A stretch of 64,000 bases of DNA from Bradyrhizobium sp. CB2312 (lineage in GTDB: Bacteria > Pseudomonadota > Alphaproteobacteria > Rhizobiales > Xanthobacteraceae): the NCBI RefSeq assembly GCF_029714425.1, contig NZ_CP121668.1, positions 2,563,501 to 2,627,500 of the forward strand. Reading direction: 5' to 3'. The translations under genes were made by a program, and so were the position numbers. How positions within the stretch are numbered: the stretch's first letter is position 1; every line of letters starts with the position of its first letter. Under the pieces are notes generated by a model, which did not search any database, was not told where the DNA came from, and saw only the letters and a program-made list of their open reading frames with translations. Below, piece after piece: positions 1-9,580 of the stretch.

Positions 1-262
1 CCGCTTTCGCGCCCCGGCGGCCAATGCCAGCAAGGCCAATTCCGGCGTGCATTTGCGCGAAATCCTCGCGGCTCAGCCCGGCCTGGGTGGCCGCCGCTTC
101 GGTGGCCTCCATGATGGACCGCCAGGCCTTGTCGACGCCAATCCGTGTCGTGGAAGGCCCCGAGCTGGCCTCACCGAGCGCCGTGGCGTTTTCGTCTATC
201 CGGGCGCGACAGCGGGTTCCGCCCCCATCGATGCCGAGATACGTGGTACCTTTTGTTCCCAT
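1..262 (-). CDS. BadF/BadG-type N-acetylglucosamine kinase-like protein, 5' part only
   Basis: The minus-strand frame opens with ATG at 262 and runs off the left edge after about 87 codons. The N-terminus shows the ASKHA phosphate-1 loop of BadF/BadG/BcrA ATPases, YLGIDGGGTRCRARI at about residues 8-22, and then GIGLAGIGRRGA near residue 76. In this family such proteins are mostly N-acetylglucosamine or glucosamine kinases, or sugar-kinase-like ATPases. It is transcribed divergently from nagA, whose product deacetylates GlcNAc-6-phosphate, so amino-sugar phosphorylation is the natural inference. The C-terminal part and the sugar-binding residues lie outside the window, so the substrate cannot be checked. 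Confidence 0.75.
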   Translation of the reverse strand, partial: MGTKGTTYLGIDGGGTRCRARIDENATALGEASSGPSTTRIGVDKAWRSIMEATEAAATQAGLSREDFAQMHAGIGLAGIGRRGAKA

Positions 263-380
263 GGAAAGTTAACGCGAAGGTTTCGCTTCGGGTCCGCACG
301 AGGCCCTCGCAGCGTACATATGAACTCTTGTGGCAGACTCGCCTCACGAGTCCGTGACGGCCATTACCGGATCGATACTG

Positions 381-1559
381 ATGGACCAGGCTGGTTCTGT
401 CTCTCTCACGATTGCCGCACACCACATCTTTGATGGGACCGACATGCGCGGGCCGGGGTCGGTCAGGATCTCGCAGGGACGGATTGAAAGCATCGGCTTC
501 GATGAGGCAGCCGGGGCCTCAATACGCCTTCCCCGACACGCGATCCTTGCACCCGGATTCATCGACATCCAGGTGAACGGAGGCGGTGGCGTTCTTCTCA
601 ACGACCAACCGACGGAGGCCGGCGTTCGGCGCATCGTCGAGGCGCACCGCAAGGCCGGGACCACGGGCTGCTTGCCAACCCTCATCACCGATCGACCCGA
701 GGTCATCGAACGATTGGCCGTAGCAGCTCGGGGGTGCCTCGATATTCCTGGCGTGCTCGGCTTTCATCTGGAAGGTCCGGCCCTCAACAGGTCTCGCAAG
801 GGCATTCATCCGGAAGCCGAGATACGCGTGCCCGATCGGCGCGACCTCGCCGCCATCAAAAGCTTCGGGGACCGCGGCCGCTCCATTGTGACCTTGGCCC
901 CGGAATGCGTGCCCGCGTCCATGATCGACGAATTGATCGGCGCCGGACTGCGTATCGCGGCCGGCCACAGCGACGCCACCGCAGCCGAAATCGGACAGGC
1001 GGTCGATCGCGGTGTCTCGGGGGTGACCCATCTGTTCAATGCCATGTCGCAGTTGAACGCCCGAGAGCCGGGCTTGGTGGGTGTCGCGCTGGAGGATGAC
1101 CGGTTGTTTGCAGGGATCATCTGTGACGGCATCCACGTTGACCGCGCCGGTTTGCGTATTGCCTTCCGCTGCAAGGGACGCGATCGATTGATGCTGGTCA
1201 CCGATGCCATGCCATTGGTAGGCACGGACGACCGGCAATTCCTGCTGCAAGGACGGCAGATCATGTTGCACGACAATCGCCTGACTGGTCCAGACGGCAC
1301 ACTCGCGGGCGCTCACCTCACCATGATCGAGGCGGTACGCAACGCTGTTGCCCTCATCGGAATCTCCCTGATCGATGCCCTTATCATGGCGTCCCGGACG
1401 CCCGCGGCATTTCTGGGCCTTGGGGCCGAGCTTGGACGGATCGCGCCGGGATACCGCGCGGATCTTGTCGCATTTAATGCGAATTTTGAGGTCGTCGGCA
1501 CATGGATAGGCGGTGTCGGTTCGATGGGCGAGGCGAGCAAGGCTTCCGAGCGAGGTTAG
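381..1559 (+). CDS. nagA: N-acetylglucosamine-6-phosphate deacetylase
   Basis: This cytosolic amidohydrolase removes acetate from GlcNAc-6-P to give glucosamine-6-P. The protein carries the family landmarks in order: PGFIDIQVNGGGG (N-terminal sheet and barrel strand 1), GFHLEGP with the metal-binding Glu, AAGHSDA and THLFNAMSQLN with the metal-binding His residues, CDGIHVD, and LVTDAMP with the catalytic Asp. At 392 residues it has normal family length. A GTG at 330 in the same frame would add 17 residues, but the ATG at 381 gives a conventional N-terminus. It ends exactly where the next gene begins, so the two are probably co-transcribed, and it is divergent from the BadF-type kinase. Confidence 0.9.
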   Translation: MDQAGSVSLTIAAHHIFDGTDMRGPGSVRISQGRIESIGFDEAAGASIRLPRHAILAPGFIDIQVNGGGGVLLNDQPTEAGVRRIVEAHRKAGTTGCLPTLITDRPEVIERLAVAARGCLDIPGVLGFHLEGPALNRSRKGIHPEAEIRVPDRRDLAAIKSFGDRGRSIVTLAPECVPASMIDELIGAGLRIAAGHSDATAAEIGQAVDRGVSGVTHLFNAMSQLNAREPGLVGVALEDDRLFAGIICDGIHVDRAGLRIAFRCKGRDRLMLVTDAMPLVGTDDRQFLLQGRQIMLHDNRLTGPDGTLAGAHLTMIEAVRNAVALIGISLIDALIMASRTPAAFLGLGAELGRIAPGYRADLVAFNANFEVVGTWIGGVGSMGEASKASERG

Positions 1560-2762
1560 ATGAGCAACCATCCCATCATCGTGCAGAAATATGGTGGTGT
1601 CTGCCTCGAAACACCGGCGAAGATTCGCGCGGTTGCGCGCAGTCTCGCCGACCTGCACGGCCGCGGTCATCGTGTCGTGGCGATCGTCTCCGCCATGGGT
1701 ACGACCACCGACCAGTTGATCCAGATGGCGTATCAGGTCAGCCCAACTCCCAACCGCCGCGAGCTCGATATGCTGCTGACGACTGGTGAGCGCATCAGCA
1801 TGTCCCTGATGAGCATGGCGCTTTCCGATCTCGGCGTGCCTGCGATCAGCTTCACCGGCAGCCAGGCGGGCGTGATGACCGACGACTCCCATTCCTCCGC
1901 ACGCATTCTGGATGTTCGGCCCATTCGCGTGCGTGAGGAGCTCGATCGCGGCCGCGTTGTGGTGCTGGCAGGATTTCAGGGCGTGAACGCGGCGACCAAA
2001 GAAATCACCACACTCGGCCGGGGCGGCAGCGACACCACGGCCGTCGCGATGGCTGCGGCGCTGAAGGCCGAACGCTGTGAAATCATCAAGGAGGTCGACG
2101 GAATATGTTCGGCCGATCCCCGCGTCGTGCCGGATGCAAGGCCCCTGCGGCAGGTGAACTTCGCATCCCTGTCGGAGATGTGCTTCTGGGGCGCAAAGAT
2201 CCTACATTTTCGCAGCGTCGAGCTGGCGCAAAGTCAGGATGTGCCTCTGGTTCTCAAGCAGTGGGGTGGCGTCGAGCACAGCACGCAAGTGATGAAAGAG
2301 GTTTTGGGCATGGAAAATGGGAAGGTTCTGGCCGTCAACTCGATAGCTCGCATCGAGCATGTGGAAATCGATTCCAGCGATCTCAATCACGGTTTCGAGA
2401 AACTCGCGCAGCATCTCAAGCAAAACAGCTTGTCCTGGCCGCAGCTCCTTGCATCACACTTCGCCGCAGGAAAAACCAGCATGACCTTGGCCTGCGATAT
2501 GGAGTGGTTGGATGCTCTGTCGCGCACGCTGGAGCACGCCAAGGACCTGCGCAAGCGGCGCGAGGCGTCGAGCTCGGTGAGCCTCACCTGCTTCGGCGGC
2601 GTTTCCTCGGAATTGCCGTTCAGGGCATTGCAGGTTCTCAGGAGTCACGGGATCGTCCCCGATACGTACGTGTTGTCGCCGCATTCGGTCAGTCTGTTTC
2701 TCCCTATGGAGAGCCGGGAAGCCGCGGTGAAGGCGCTGCATTCGCTTGTTCAGCAAACATAA
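1560..2762 (+). CDS. aspartate kinase family protein
   Basis: This is an amino-acid kinase fold protein of 400 residues. The nucleotide-binding start reads KYGGVCLET (residues 10-18) instead of the usual KFGGTS. The other aspartokinase motifs are present: [26 protein letters not shown] (about 145-156) and [11 protein letters not shown] (about 175-185). The C-terminal about 130 residues fit a divergent ACT regulatory region. Its ATG follows the nagA stop with no gap. Family knowledge says aspartate to aspartyl phosphate, but the operon with amino-sugar genes and the altered first motif suggest a specialised paralogue and not the housekeeping LysC. Family confidence is high and exact role is uncertain. 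Confidence 0.8.
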   Translation: MSNHPIIVQKYGGVCLETPAKIRAVARSLADLHGRGHRVVAIVSAMGTTTDQLIQMAYQVSPTPNRRELDMLLTTGERISMSLMSMALSDLGVPAISFTGSQAGVMTDDSHSSARILDVRPIRVREELDRGRVVVLAGFQGVNAATKEITTLGRGGSDTTAVAMAAALKAERCEIIKEVDGICSADPRVVPDARPLRQVNFASLSEMCFWGAKILHFRSVELAQSQDVPLVLKQWGGVEHSTQVMKEVLGMENGKVLAVNSIARIEHVEIDSSDLNHGFEKLAQHLKQNSLSWPQLLASHFAAGKTSMTLACDMEWLDALSRTLEHAKDLRKRREASSSVSLTCFGGVSSELPFRALQVLRSHGIVPDTYVLSPHSVSLFLPMESREAAVKALHSLVQQT

Positions 2763-2778
2763 ACCATTTGATTTCGTG

Positions 2779-2830
2779 GTGGGCCCGGCGGAAGTCCCAC
2801 CCTTCAACAAAATCAATTATTTAATTTTGT
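2779..2830 (+). terminator. two consecutive hairpins after the aspartate kinase gene
   Basis: Downstream of the stop are a GTGGG...CCCAC stem (2779-2783 with 2796-2800) and then a 7-bp A/T stem ACAAAAT...ATTTTGT (2807-2813 with 2824-2830). The position and the A/T-rich second stem fit a transcription terminator for the nagA operon. There is no long T tract after the G/C stem, so the strength is uncertain. Confidence 0.45.
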
Positions 2831-2919
2831 CTCGGCGCCACAACGGACCGCAGATGGACCAAAGGTTTTTAACGGAGTGTCTAGCCATCCCGGCGACTTT
2901 TCATCGGCAACGGACCGTC

Positions 2920-2962
2920 GCGCCCGTAGCTCAATGGATCGAGCAGCGGATTTCTAATCCAC
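2920..2962 (+). pseudogene. 5' half of a tRNA-Arg(TCT)-like gene
   Basis: The sequence reads as an acceptor 5' strand (GCGCCCG), TA, a D-arm GCTC...GAGC, an anticodon stem GCGGA/TCCAC with one mismatch, and the loop TTTCTAA with anticodon TCT. After about 2962 the match stops: there is no variable loop, no TTCGA T-loop and no 3' acceptor strand. It is therefore a truncated tRNA, either left by an integration or deletion event or a decayed duplicate. It is unlikely to be functional. Confidence 0.6.
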
Positions 2963-3067
2963 AATAATGAGGCGTCAGCCGCCAGCCTTACCGTTTAACC
3001 CGTGGTGTCGGCCGGTCGGCGAAGTCCAAAATGATTTGGTCTAGCGCCTCTCGGGCTATCGGTAATT

Positions 3068-3082
3068 GCTCACGTAGTGAGC
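3068..3082. repeat. short perfect inverted repeat
   Basis: GCTCAC-GTA-GTGAGC is a 6-bp perfect inverted repeat with a 3-base loop. It lies in the scar region between the tRNA fragment and the LivK-like fragment and has no clear role. Confidence 0.35.
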
Positions 3083-3136
3083 GAGCGACGCAGTCGGCTT
3101 CGGAACAAAAACGACTACGGGGTCCGTCGGTCCGGT

Positions 3137-3168
3137 CTATCCATATAACCAGCTATCCATATAACCAG
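3137..3168. repeat. 16-bp perfect tandem duplication
   Basis: The unit CTATCCATATAACCAG occurs twice, head to tail, at 3137-3152 and 3153-3168. It lies just before a gene fragment. The sequence is A/T-rich relative to its surroundings. It may be a slippage or target-site remnant. Confidence 0.6.
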
Positions 3169-3189
3169 ACCCGGCGACCATCACGCGGG

Positions 3190-3354
3190 AAGGCAGCTGC
3201 GCTCGTCGAAGGCGACGAAGTCGCGTTCATGTTCAGCCAGCTCGGTACCGCAGGCAACACTGCCGTGGCAAAATATCTTGCTGCCAAGCGCGTGCCGGCG
3301 ATCGCAATCGTTACGGGCGCGAGCAAGTTCACCAGTTTCAAGTACTATGTTGAA
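3190..3354 (+). pseudogene. fragment of a LivK-type branched-chain amino-acid binding protein
   Basis: A stretch of about 55 codons reads like the first lobe of Leu/Ile/Val periplasmic binding proteins: VEGDEVAFMFSQLGTAGN, TAVAKYLAAKRVPAIAIV, then TGASKF. The family pattern here is a 'no data/one outcome, then N-x-A-x-x-K-Y-L-x-x-x-x-V-P' segment followed by TGAS. There is no signal peptide before it and the similarity ends after about residue 108 of the surrounding frame. It is a remnant lacking both ends of a protein of about 400 residues. Its presence next to the broken tRNA supports a history of recombination here. Confidence 0.6.
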
Positions 3355-3637
3355 TTGCGGCCGTTTGGAGAAAGCTGGTGGCATCGCGCCGACTCGAGGC
3401 GCTCCTTCGCCTCGTACGCCGGCGCTATGCCGAGAGATCATGGAGGAGGGTTGCGCAAGCGACCGGCTCGGGGGCGGTTTTCCCTCACCGCCGTCGCCGG
3501 CCTTTCTTGTCCGGCTTTGCTTCTCGCTGGTTGAAGCCCCACGAGATGCCTTTGTGAACGTTTGCCCTGTCGCGGCGGCATATCACCGCTGTAATCGTTT
3601 CGCGCCCTCCGGAACATCTGTTCGTCGCTCGTATCGG
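3355..3637. other. intergenic stretch without recognisable features
   Basis: No frame here has a convincing start, family similarity or structure. It joins the LivK-like remnant to the small secreted protein gene on the minus strand. Confidence 0.4.
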
Positions 3638-4018
3638 TCAGTCGTGCCCAGTGTTGGAGATGGAGATCCTAGCACGCCATCGCCCTTCAAAAGTGTCAAA
3701 GCCCTCTTTCAGTGCCAACGCTTGGGCATCTAAGGGATTGCCGGGCTTGTCAGCATTGACAATGCCTGGAGCTTCTCCGCGAGACCCGAATTCGGGAAGC
3801 CGCTCTGTGGGCCATTCCAGCAATGCTTTCGATAGCATCGGCTTGCCTGCGTACCAGCATTTTCGTCCGTCGATGAGACGATAGGACCACCATTGTCCTT
3901 GCGGATTTGGCGGCATGGTGGCGCTGCATTGCTGCTTAGCGTGCACACTAGTCATTTCGAGCGATGAGAGCGCGGCAATGCCAACTGTTAGAGCAAACGA
4001 TTGAAGGGGTTTGCTCAT
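3638..4018 (-). CDS. small secreted protein of unknown function
   Basis: This encodes 126 residues. A signal peptide is visible (MSKPLQSFALTVGIAALSSL...VHA, cleavage near residue 28). The mature part contains PPNPQGQWWSYRLIDGRKCWYAGKP and LSKALLEWP, a tryptophan- and tyrosine-rich pattern ending in a W-Y-A/E-G-K-P motif that I have seen in short exported proteins of Bradyrhizobium. One Cys remains in the mature core besides the N-terminal one. It is preceded 9 bases upstream by another small gene on the same strand, so the two probably form one transcript. The function is unknown and extracytoplasmic location is inferred from the signal. Confidence 0.6.
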   Translation of the reverse strand: MSKPLQSFALTVGIAALSSLEMTSVHAKQQCSATMPPNPQGQWWSYRLIDGRKCWYAGKPMLSKALLEWPTERLPEFGSRGEAPGIVNADKPGNPLDAQALALKEGFDTFEGRWRARISISNTGHD

Positions 4019-4027
4019 GGGCTGCGC

Positions 4028-4201
4028 TCAATTGCTGCGTTGCTGCAATCGACCGACTGCAACGATCAATGCAGGCCGTTCGAGAACTTCCACCAGCTTT
4101 TCAAGGATACGCGCATTATCCTTGGGACAGGGCCGAAGGTATTCTTCCAGTATGAGTTGCGCGTCGTTAATCGCTTCCAAGGCTAATTGCTGATCAGTCA
4201 T
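4028..4201 (-). CDS. 57-residue hypothetical protein
   Basis: The minus-strand ATG at 4201 opens a frame of 57 codons starting MTDQQLALEAINDAQLILEEY and containing NARILEKLVEVLERPALIVAVGRLQ. The composition (acidic, leucine-rich, amphipathic, two likely helices) is that of a real soluble protein, not chance translation. Its stop lies 9 bases before the ATG of the secreted protein gene. I do not recognise a family with a known role, though short helical proteins of this kind are frequent in Bradyrhizobium. Confidence 0.55.
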   Translation of the reverse strand: MTDQQLALEAINDAQLILEEYLRPCPKDNARILEKLVEVLERPALIVAVGRLQQRSN

Positions 4202-4470
4202 TGCTGCTTACTCATCACTTACTAGCGCCTGAGGGAGTCAGCGAAGGAACAGATCAAGTCAGCTTTGAGGAATATCCCCGCTTTTCTCTTCACTTTTTAT
4301 TTCAAATTATCGACGCCTCGTCGTGCGTCGCGGTGTCGTCTCGGCGCTGCAAGATCTGTCTTCTCCATCCCGCGCGTCGGAATTTGAAAGCGTCGGCTGA
4401 CAGGGCCGGCGGTCAACGCTTTCCCAAACAGCTCGCGCCATGAGCCCAGTTGAGGTGCTCACAAACTGCC

Positions 4471-5232
4471 TCAGGCGAAGGATTGGATGAGATATCGTAG
4501 GTTTGGCTGGTGTGGGGAAAGGCGGTAGCGCTCCCCCGCTACCATCTTTCCCCACACCCCTTTGACCTGGTTTGGGAAGGCTTTTTCGCCCAACAGGGCG
4601 TTCAACCGGCCTGCTATCTCCACCGTTACGCCACCCAAGCGTCCTGGATCGCGGAAGACGGTGACCGTGTCGATCAGGTCTCTGATGGCTTCCGCCGCCT
4701 CTCCGTCGCCCGCACGGAGGATACCCTTCGTTAGCGCCTCCTCGAGCCGACCTAGCTGTTCCTCGTATCGCTTGAGAATGGTTGGATGCAGCGCGACCTC
4801 CTTCGAGGTTGGCGGTTCACGCCGCAACTCGTCAGATATTCGCTCGCGCTCGGCACCGAGGGCGGTCAATCGCAGACCGAGAATGGATGGATCGCCGTGC
4901 CCTTTGGCGATCGCATCCACCAGTCGTTCGATTTCCCGATTCAACTGTCCAAGCTCTTGTTCGAGGCGCTGCCTTTTCGCATTCGATGTGATTGCGAGGC
5001 GCTTTCGCTCTGCAAGATAAGCACGCGCGTACTCCGCAATAACTTTTGGTGCACGCAGTTCGGCCCGCAAACCATTGAGAACCGCGCTCTCAACCGTATC
5101 CAAATAGAAGGTTTTTGCATCGGGGGACATGCCGCTCTCCGTCGCCGCGGAACAGCGGATGCGAACACGGCCCGATTTGTCTTTCCCATTGGTCGACATG
5201 CCGGCACCGCACGAATCGCAACGGAGCAGAAC
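4471..5232 (-). pseudogene. C-terminal remnant of a large serine site-specific recombinase
   Basis: From about 5232 the frame reads LLRCDSCGAGMSTNGKD, the beginning of the recombinase zinc-ribbon (CDSC), then IRCSAATESG, a long helical coiled-coil part (about residues 60-150: AERKRLAITSNAKRQRLEQELGQ is split by this span), and a basic tail. Large serine integrases have a resolvase catalytic domain (YxRxS) and a recombinase domain before this, and neither is present. An in-frame TGA sits at 5233-5235, with only GNYFP-like coding before it and the groEL terminator beyond. The longest intact frame begins at ATG 5199 (242 residues) but could not recombine DNA alone. It is the tail of a lost element and marks a former insertion beside groESL. 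Confidence 0.75.
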
Positions 5233-5296
5233 TCACGGGAAATAGTTCCCGGTGCGCCAGCGTTGGACCCCGGCTGACTGCCGGGAAATCAGCAAA

Positions 5297-5318
5297 GGCC
5301 CGACGTCGCTGCCGAGCC
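5297..5318 (-). terminator. putative terminator of groESL
   Basis: Read on the minus strand just after the groEL stop, GGCTCG...CGGGCC can form a 6-bp stem (one G-U pair) followed by TTTGCTGATTT. The place is right for a Rho-independent terminator but the U tract is imperfect. Confidence 0.4.
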
Positions 5319-5343
5319 TTCTGTTGAGTTCTGAATGTCGGAC

Positions 5344-7026
<1,683 letters not shown>

Positions 7027-7082
7027 TCACCCTTTGAGGCGCCGGCAGGCGCTCCTCAGGGGTAAGCGGCGCGAGCGGTGGA

Positions 7083-7397
7083 CTAGGCGGCCTTCTTCTT
7101 GGAAGCCACCTCGGTGAGAACGCCCATGATGTCGCTCTCCTTCATGATCAGCAGTTCCTGGCCGTCGATCTTGACCTCGGTGCCTGACCACTTGCCGAAC
7201 AGCGCGCGATCACCGACCTTCAAGTCGATCGGGATCAGCTTGCCGGCTTCGTCGCGGCCACCCGGGCCAACGGCGACGACTTCGCCCTGGGAGGGCTTTT
7301 CCTTGGCAGTGTCGGGAATGATGAGGCCGCCAGCGGTCTTCTCTTCTGCGTCGATGCGCTTGACCACGACGCGGTCGTGAAGGGGACGGAATTTCAT
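7083..7397 (-). CDS. groES: co-chaperonin GroES (Hsp10)
   Basis: This 104-residue lid protein of the GroEL chamber starts [29 protein letters not shown] (mobile loop about 16-32) and contains [43 protein letters not shown] strong Shine-Dalgarno (AGGAGGAGA on the minus strand) precedes the ATG at 7397. It is the first gene of groESL, with CIRCE 42 bases upstream of its start. Confidence 0.98.
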   Translation of the reverse strand: MKFRPLHDRVVVKRIDAEEKTAGGLIIPDTAKEKPSQGEVVAVGPGGRDEAGKLIPIDLKVGDRALFGKWSGTEVKIDGQELLIMKESDIMGVLTEVASKKKAA

Positions 7398-7438
7398 GGT
7401 CTCCTCCTATTTTTTCGAGTTGCGTTATTTTCGATGAA

Positions 7439-7465
7439 ATAGCAATCGAAGCCAGCGAGTGCTAA
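7439..7465 (-). promoter_or_regulatory. CIRCE operator (HrcA-binding) of groESL
   Basis: The arms are ATAGCAATC (7439-7447) and GAGTGCTAA (7457-7465) around a 9-base spacer. The consensus is TTAGCACTC-N9-GAGTGCTAA. One arm is perfect and the other has two mismatches. It lies between the promoter region and groES, as expected for repression by HrcA that is relieved on heat shock. Confidence 0.85.
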
Positions 7466-8121
7466 CCACTCCGAAAGTAAGCTGGCTTGGCCGGCATACA
7501 AGACAAAACCACGAAGGATTGCACTAAGGACATAGGGGCCGTTAGCACGTGCGGTAAGCCATTGTTAAAGCCGAAAGATCCGCTGAATGCCAGCCGTGGT
7601 TGAGAGCGAAGAGTCTGGTCGACTCGTGAAGCGAATTTCGCGTTCCTCTCCCTACCGACTTGCCTGTGTCGAGGGCCGGAGGAGAGAGTTTGTTTCCGGT
7701 CTCTATCCCTCCAACAAAAAAAGCATTTGAAAACATGTGCGGCACTGCCGGGGACGGCTGATCGAGCAACGGTTATCTGAGACTGATGCTCTGCAAATTG
7801 GCGAGCGGACGGTCCCAGTGCCAATTTACTCAGCTAACACGCTGCCTGTGGCTGATCGTACATGCCAGCGGTATCCCATGCGGATACACCAGGTTCATCG
7901 CAAAGGCAGAGTCAAGACCGTCCGTCTTGCCTAACTCTTGCAAGCCATTCATTTCAGCAATATGCACGGTTCTTGCGCAGCAATTCCGGCGGAAGCATCC
8001 CGTCGCGGTGCAGCGGCAAGCGTCGGATGTCCCATCACGGTGCGGGATAAGCCGCGAACGCGAAGCACCTCGACAAGCCGCAGTTGCATGACTACCGATC
8101 TGCCAGACTGTCTCCCGAGGA
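7466..8121. other. 650-bp intergenic region between groESL and the GntR gene
   Basis: The groESL promoter must lie at its left end, upstream of CIRCE. The rest shows no convincing coding frame: open frames on either strand lack family similarity and have arginine/serine-rich compositions typical of chance reading. No tRNA or repeat was seen. Confidence 0.4.
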
Positions 8122-8862
8122 ATGAACGTGACGAAGTCGACCGCGCGCAAGCCAAAATCCGCAACAAACGTTCTGCGCGCGGCTGCGGCGGAGGCACCGA
8201 AGCGTCTGCGGTCGGATGGTAACGTCACCGAAACGACCTATCGGAAGCTTCTGGACTTGATTGAAACACGGCAACTTACGCCCGGCGAGGTCATCGAGGA
8301 GCGACGGCTTGCGCTTCGCCTCAAGGTGTCGCGCACTCCGCTACGTGCCGGAATCAGCCGTCTGCTCGGCGAGGGCAGGCTGGAGCAGCTTTCGAATGGC
8401 TCGGTGATCGTTCGCAACATCGGTATCGCCGAGCTCCTCGAGTTGATTCATCTGCGCCTCATTCTGGAAAGCGAGGCGGCCTCGCTTGCTGCAACGCGTA
8501 TCGGCCTTGATGTGCTGCAACCGATCAAGGCTAGCCTGGAGAAGATCCTGTCCACCGCCGAGGTCACCAAAGCCAAGCACTGGACGCTGGATGACGAGAT
8601 TCACGACCAGATTGCGAGCCACTGCGGCAACCGCTCTCTCGCCACGCTGATCGGAGAGACCCGCCGCAAGATCAGGATGTGCAATGTGGAGCGCCGTCCC
8701 GAGCGGTTGTTGCCCGCGTGTCGCGAACACCTCGCGATCGTCGATGCCATCATCAAGCGAGACGCAGTAGTGGCGCGCCACGCGATGATCCAGCATCTGA
8801 CCAACGTCCGCCAGGGGATGTTGGAAACGTTCGGGATTTTCTTACCCGACAGCCACAGCTGA
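8122..8862 (+). CDS. GntR-family transcriptional regulator, FCD subfamily
   Basis: This encodes 246 residues. The N-terminal winged helix-turn-helix spans about residues 36-95 and includes TPGEVIEERRLALRLKVSRTP and LLGEGRLEQLSNGSVIV. The all-helical FCD effector domain follows (about 105-235: LIHLRLILESEAASLAA, LDDEIHDQIASHCGN with the metal/effector His, REHLAIVDAIIKRDAVVARHAM). FCD regulators usually repress a neighbouring catabolic operon and respond to an organic acid. It precedes the allA-like operon in the same direction, and a palindrome at 9003-9012 is a plausible operator. Confidence 0.9.
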   Translation: MNVTKSTARKPKSATNVLRAAAAEAPKRLRSDGNVTETTYRKLLDLIETRQLTPGEVIEERRLALRLKVSRTPLRAGISRLLGEGRLEQLSNGSVIVRNIGIAELLELIHLRLILESEAASLAATRIGLDVLQPIKASLEKILSTAEVTKAKHWTLDDEIHDQIASHCGNRSLATLIGETRRKIRMCNVERRPERLLPACREHLAIVDAIIKRDAVVARHAMIQHLTNVRQGMLETFGIFLPDSHS

Positions 8863-9002
8863 ATGCCGCCGCTGTGAGTTCGCCGACCTGCGCTGGGCTG
8901 TTCGGGGTCCGCCGCATTCCGTCCCGGCCCTTACTCACGATTGCTGCCCTGCGAAGAGGTCACGGCTCGCGCCCTTGACACGGCGGTACCTCTAAGCTCC
9001 AA

Positions 9003-9021
9003 TGGTATACCACTGGTATTA
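9003..9021 (+). promoter_or_regulatory. candidate GntR/FCD operator before the AllA-like gene
   Basis: TGGTATACCA (9003-9012) is a perfect palindrome immediately followed by CTGGTATTA, a partial repeat of the half-site TGGTAT. FCD-type GntR proteins typically bind short palindromes of the form T-x-GTATAC-x-A. The site lies 56 bases upstream of the ATG at 9068, between the regulator gene and its likely target operon. Confidence 0.55.
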
Positions 9022-9067
9022 CTAGCCGGTGAGTGTCGTCTGCATCGTTGGCTGTCCCAGAGCTTCA

Positions 9068-9574
9068 ATGAATCATTCTCCTTCGTACACAGTGTCGCTC
9101 GAGCCGCTGTCCGCCGAGGCCTTTCGTCCTTTCGGCGACGTGGTTTCGCGCCCGACCGGTGAGCGACGGCGTTACCTTCCGACGATGCTGAACCGTGCCG
9201 ACGAGGCGCAAACATTCTCGCTGTGGATCAGCGGCGCGGCCGCGGTCGGACAGCTCCCGCTGCGGCTGACCACGCTCGAGCGGCATCCTTATTCGGCGCA
9301 GACTTTCGTGCCGCTAGGTTCCACGCGCTATCTGGCCATCGTCTGCGCATCGACGCCGGACGGCGGTCCCGACCTGGCGACGCTGCGCGGATTCATCGCT
9401 GGCCCCGACCAGATCGTCACCTACGCACGCAATGTGTGGCATCATCCGATGACCGTGCTTGACGCCCCTATGGAATTCGCGGTGGCGATGGGTGTGACCG
9501 GCCAGCAGAACGATGATGTCTTCTTCGGTCCCGATGCCGCCGTCACCATCGTTATGCCGCCGGCAGGTTCGTAG
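9068..9574 (+). CDS. ureidoglycolate lyase (AllA) family protein
   Basis: This encodes 168 residues with the AllA cupin-like fold: the N-terminal LEPLSAEAFRPFGDVV, ERHPYSAQTFVPLG with the histidine-containing strand, YLAIVCA, LRGFIAGPDQIVTYARNVWHHPMTVLD and a final FEVAM-like strand. AllA releases urea from ureidoglycolate to give glyoxylate at the end of purine breakdown. The ATG at 9068 gives the normal N-terminus, whereas an upstream ATG at 9029 would add 13 residues without similarity. The next gene is a PuuE-like deacetylase, which supports a ureide- or amide-ring substrate, but the operon also has sugar-nucleotide-type enzymes, so the true substrate is open. Confidence 0.82.
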   Translation: MNHSPSYTVSLEPLSAEAFRPFGDVVSRPTGERRRYLPTMLNRADEAQTFSLWISGAAAVGQLPLRLTTLERHPYSAQTFVPLGSTRYLAIVCASTPDGGPDLATLRGFIAGPDQIVTYARNVWHHPMTVLDAPMEFAVAMGVTGQQNDDVFFGPDAAVTIVMPPAGS

Positions 9575-9580
9575 AAGGTA

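Noticed and set aside
519..1892. Long open frame on the minus strand over nagA and the aspartate kinase
   Set aside because: It is antisense to two clear genes, rich in His/Arg/Asp and has no family-like motif; typical of high-GC shadow frames.
7462..7824. 120-codon minus-strand frame upstream of groES
   Set aside because: It overlaps the CIRCE operator, has no similarity and an uneven Ser/Arg composition.
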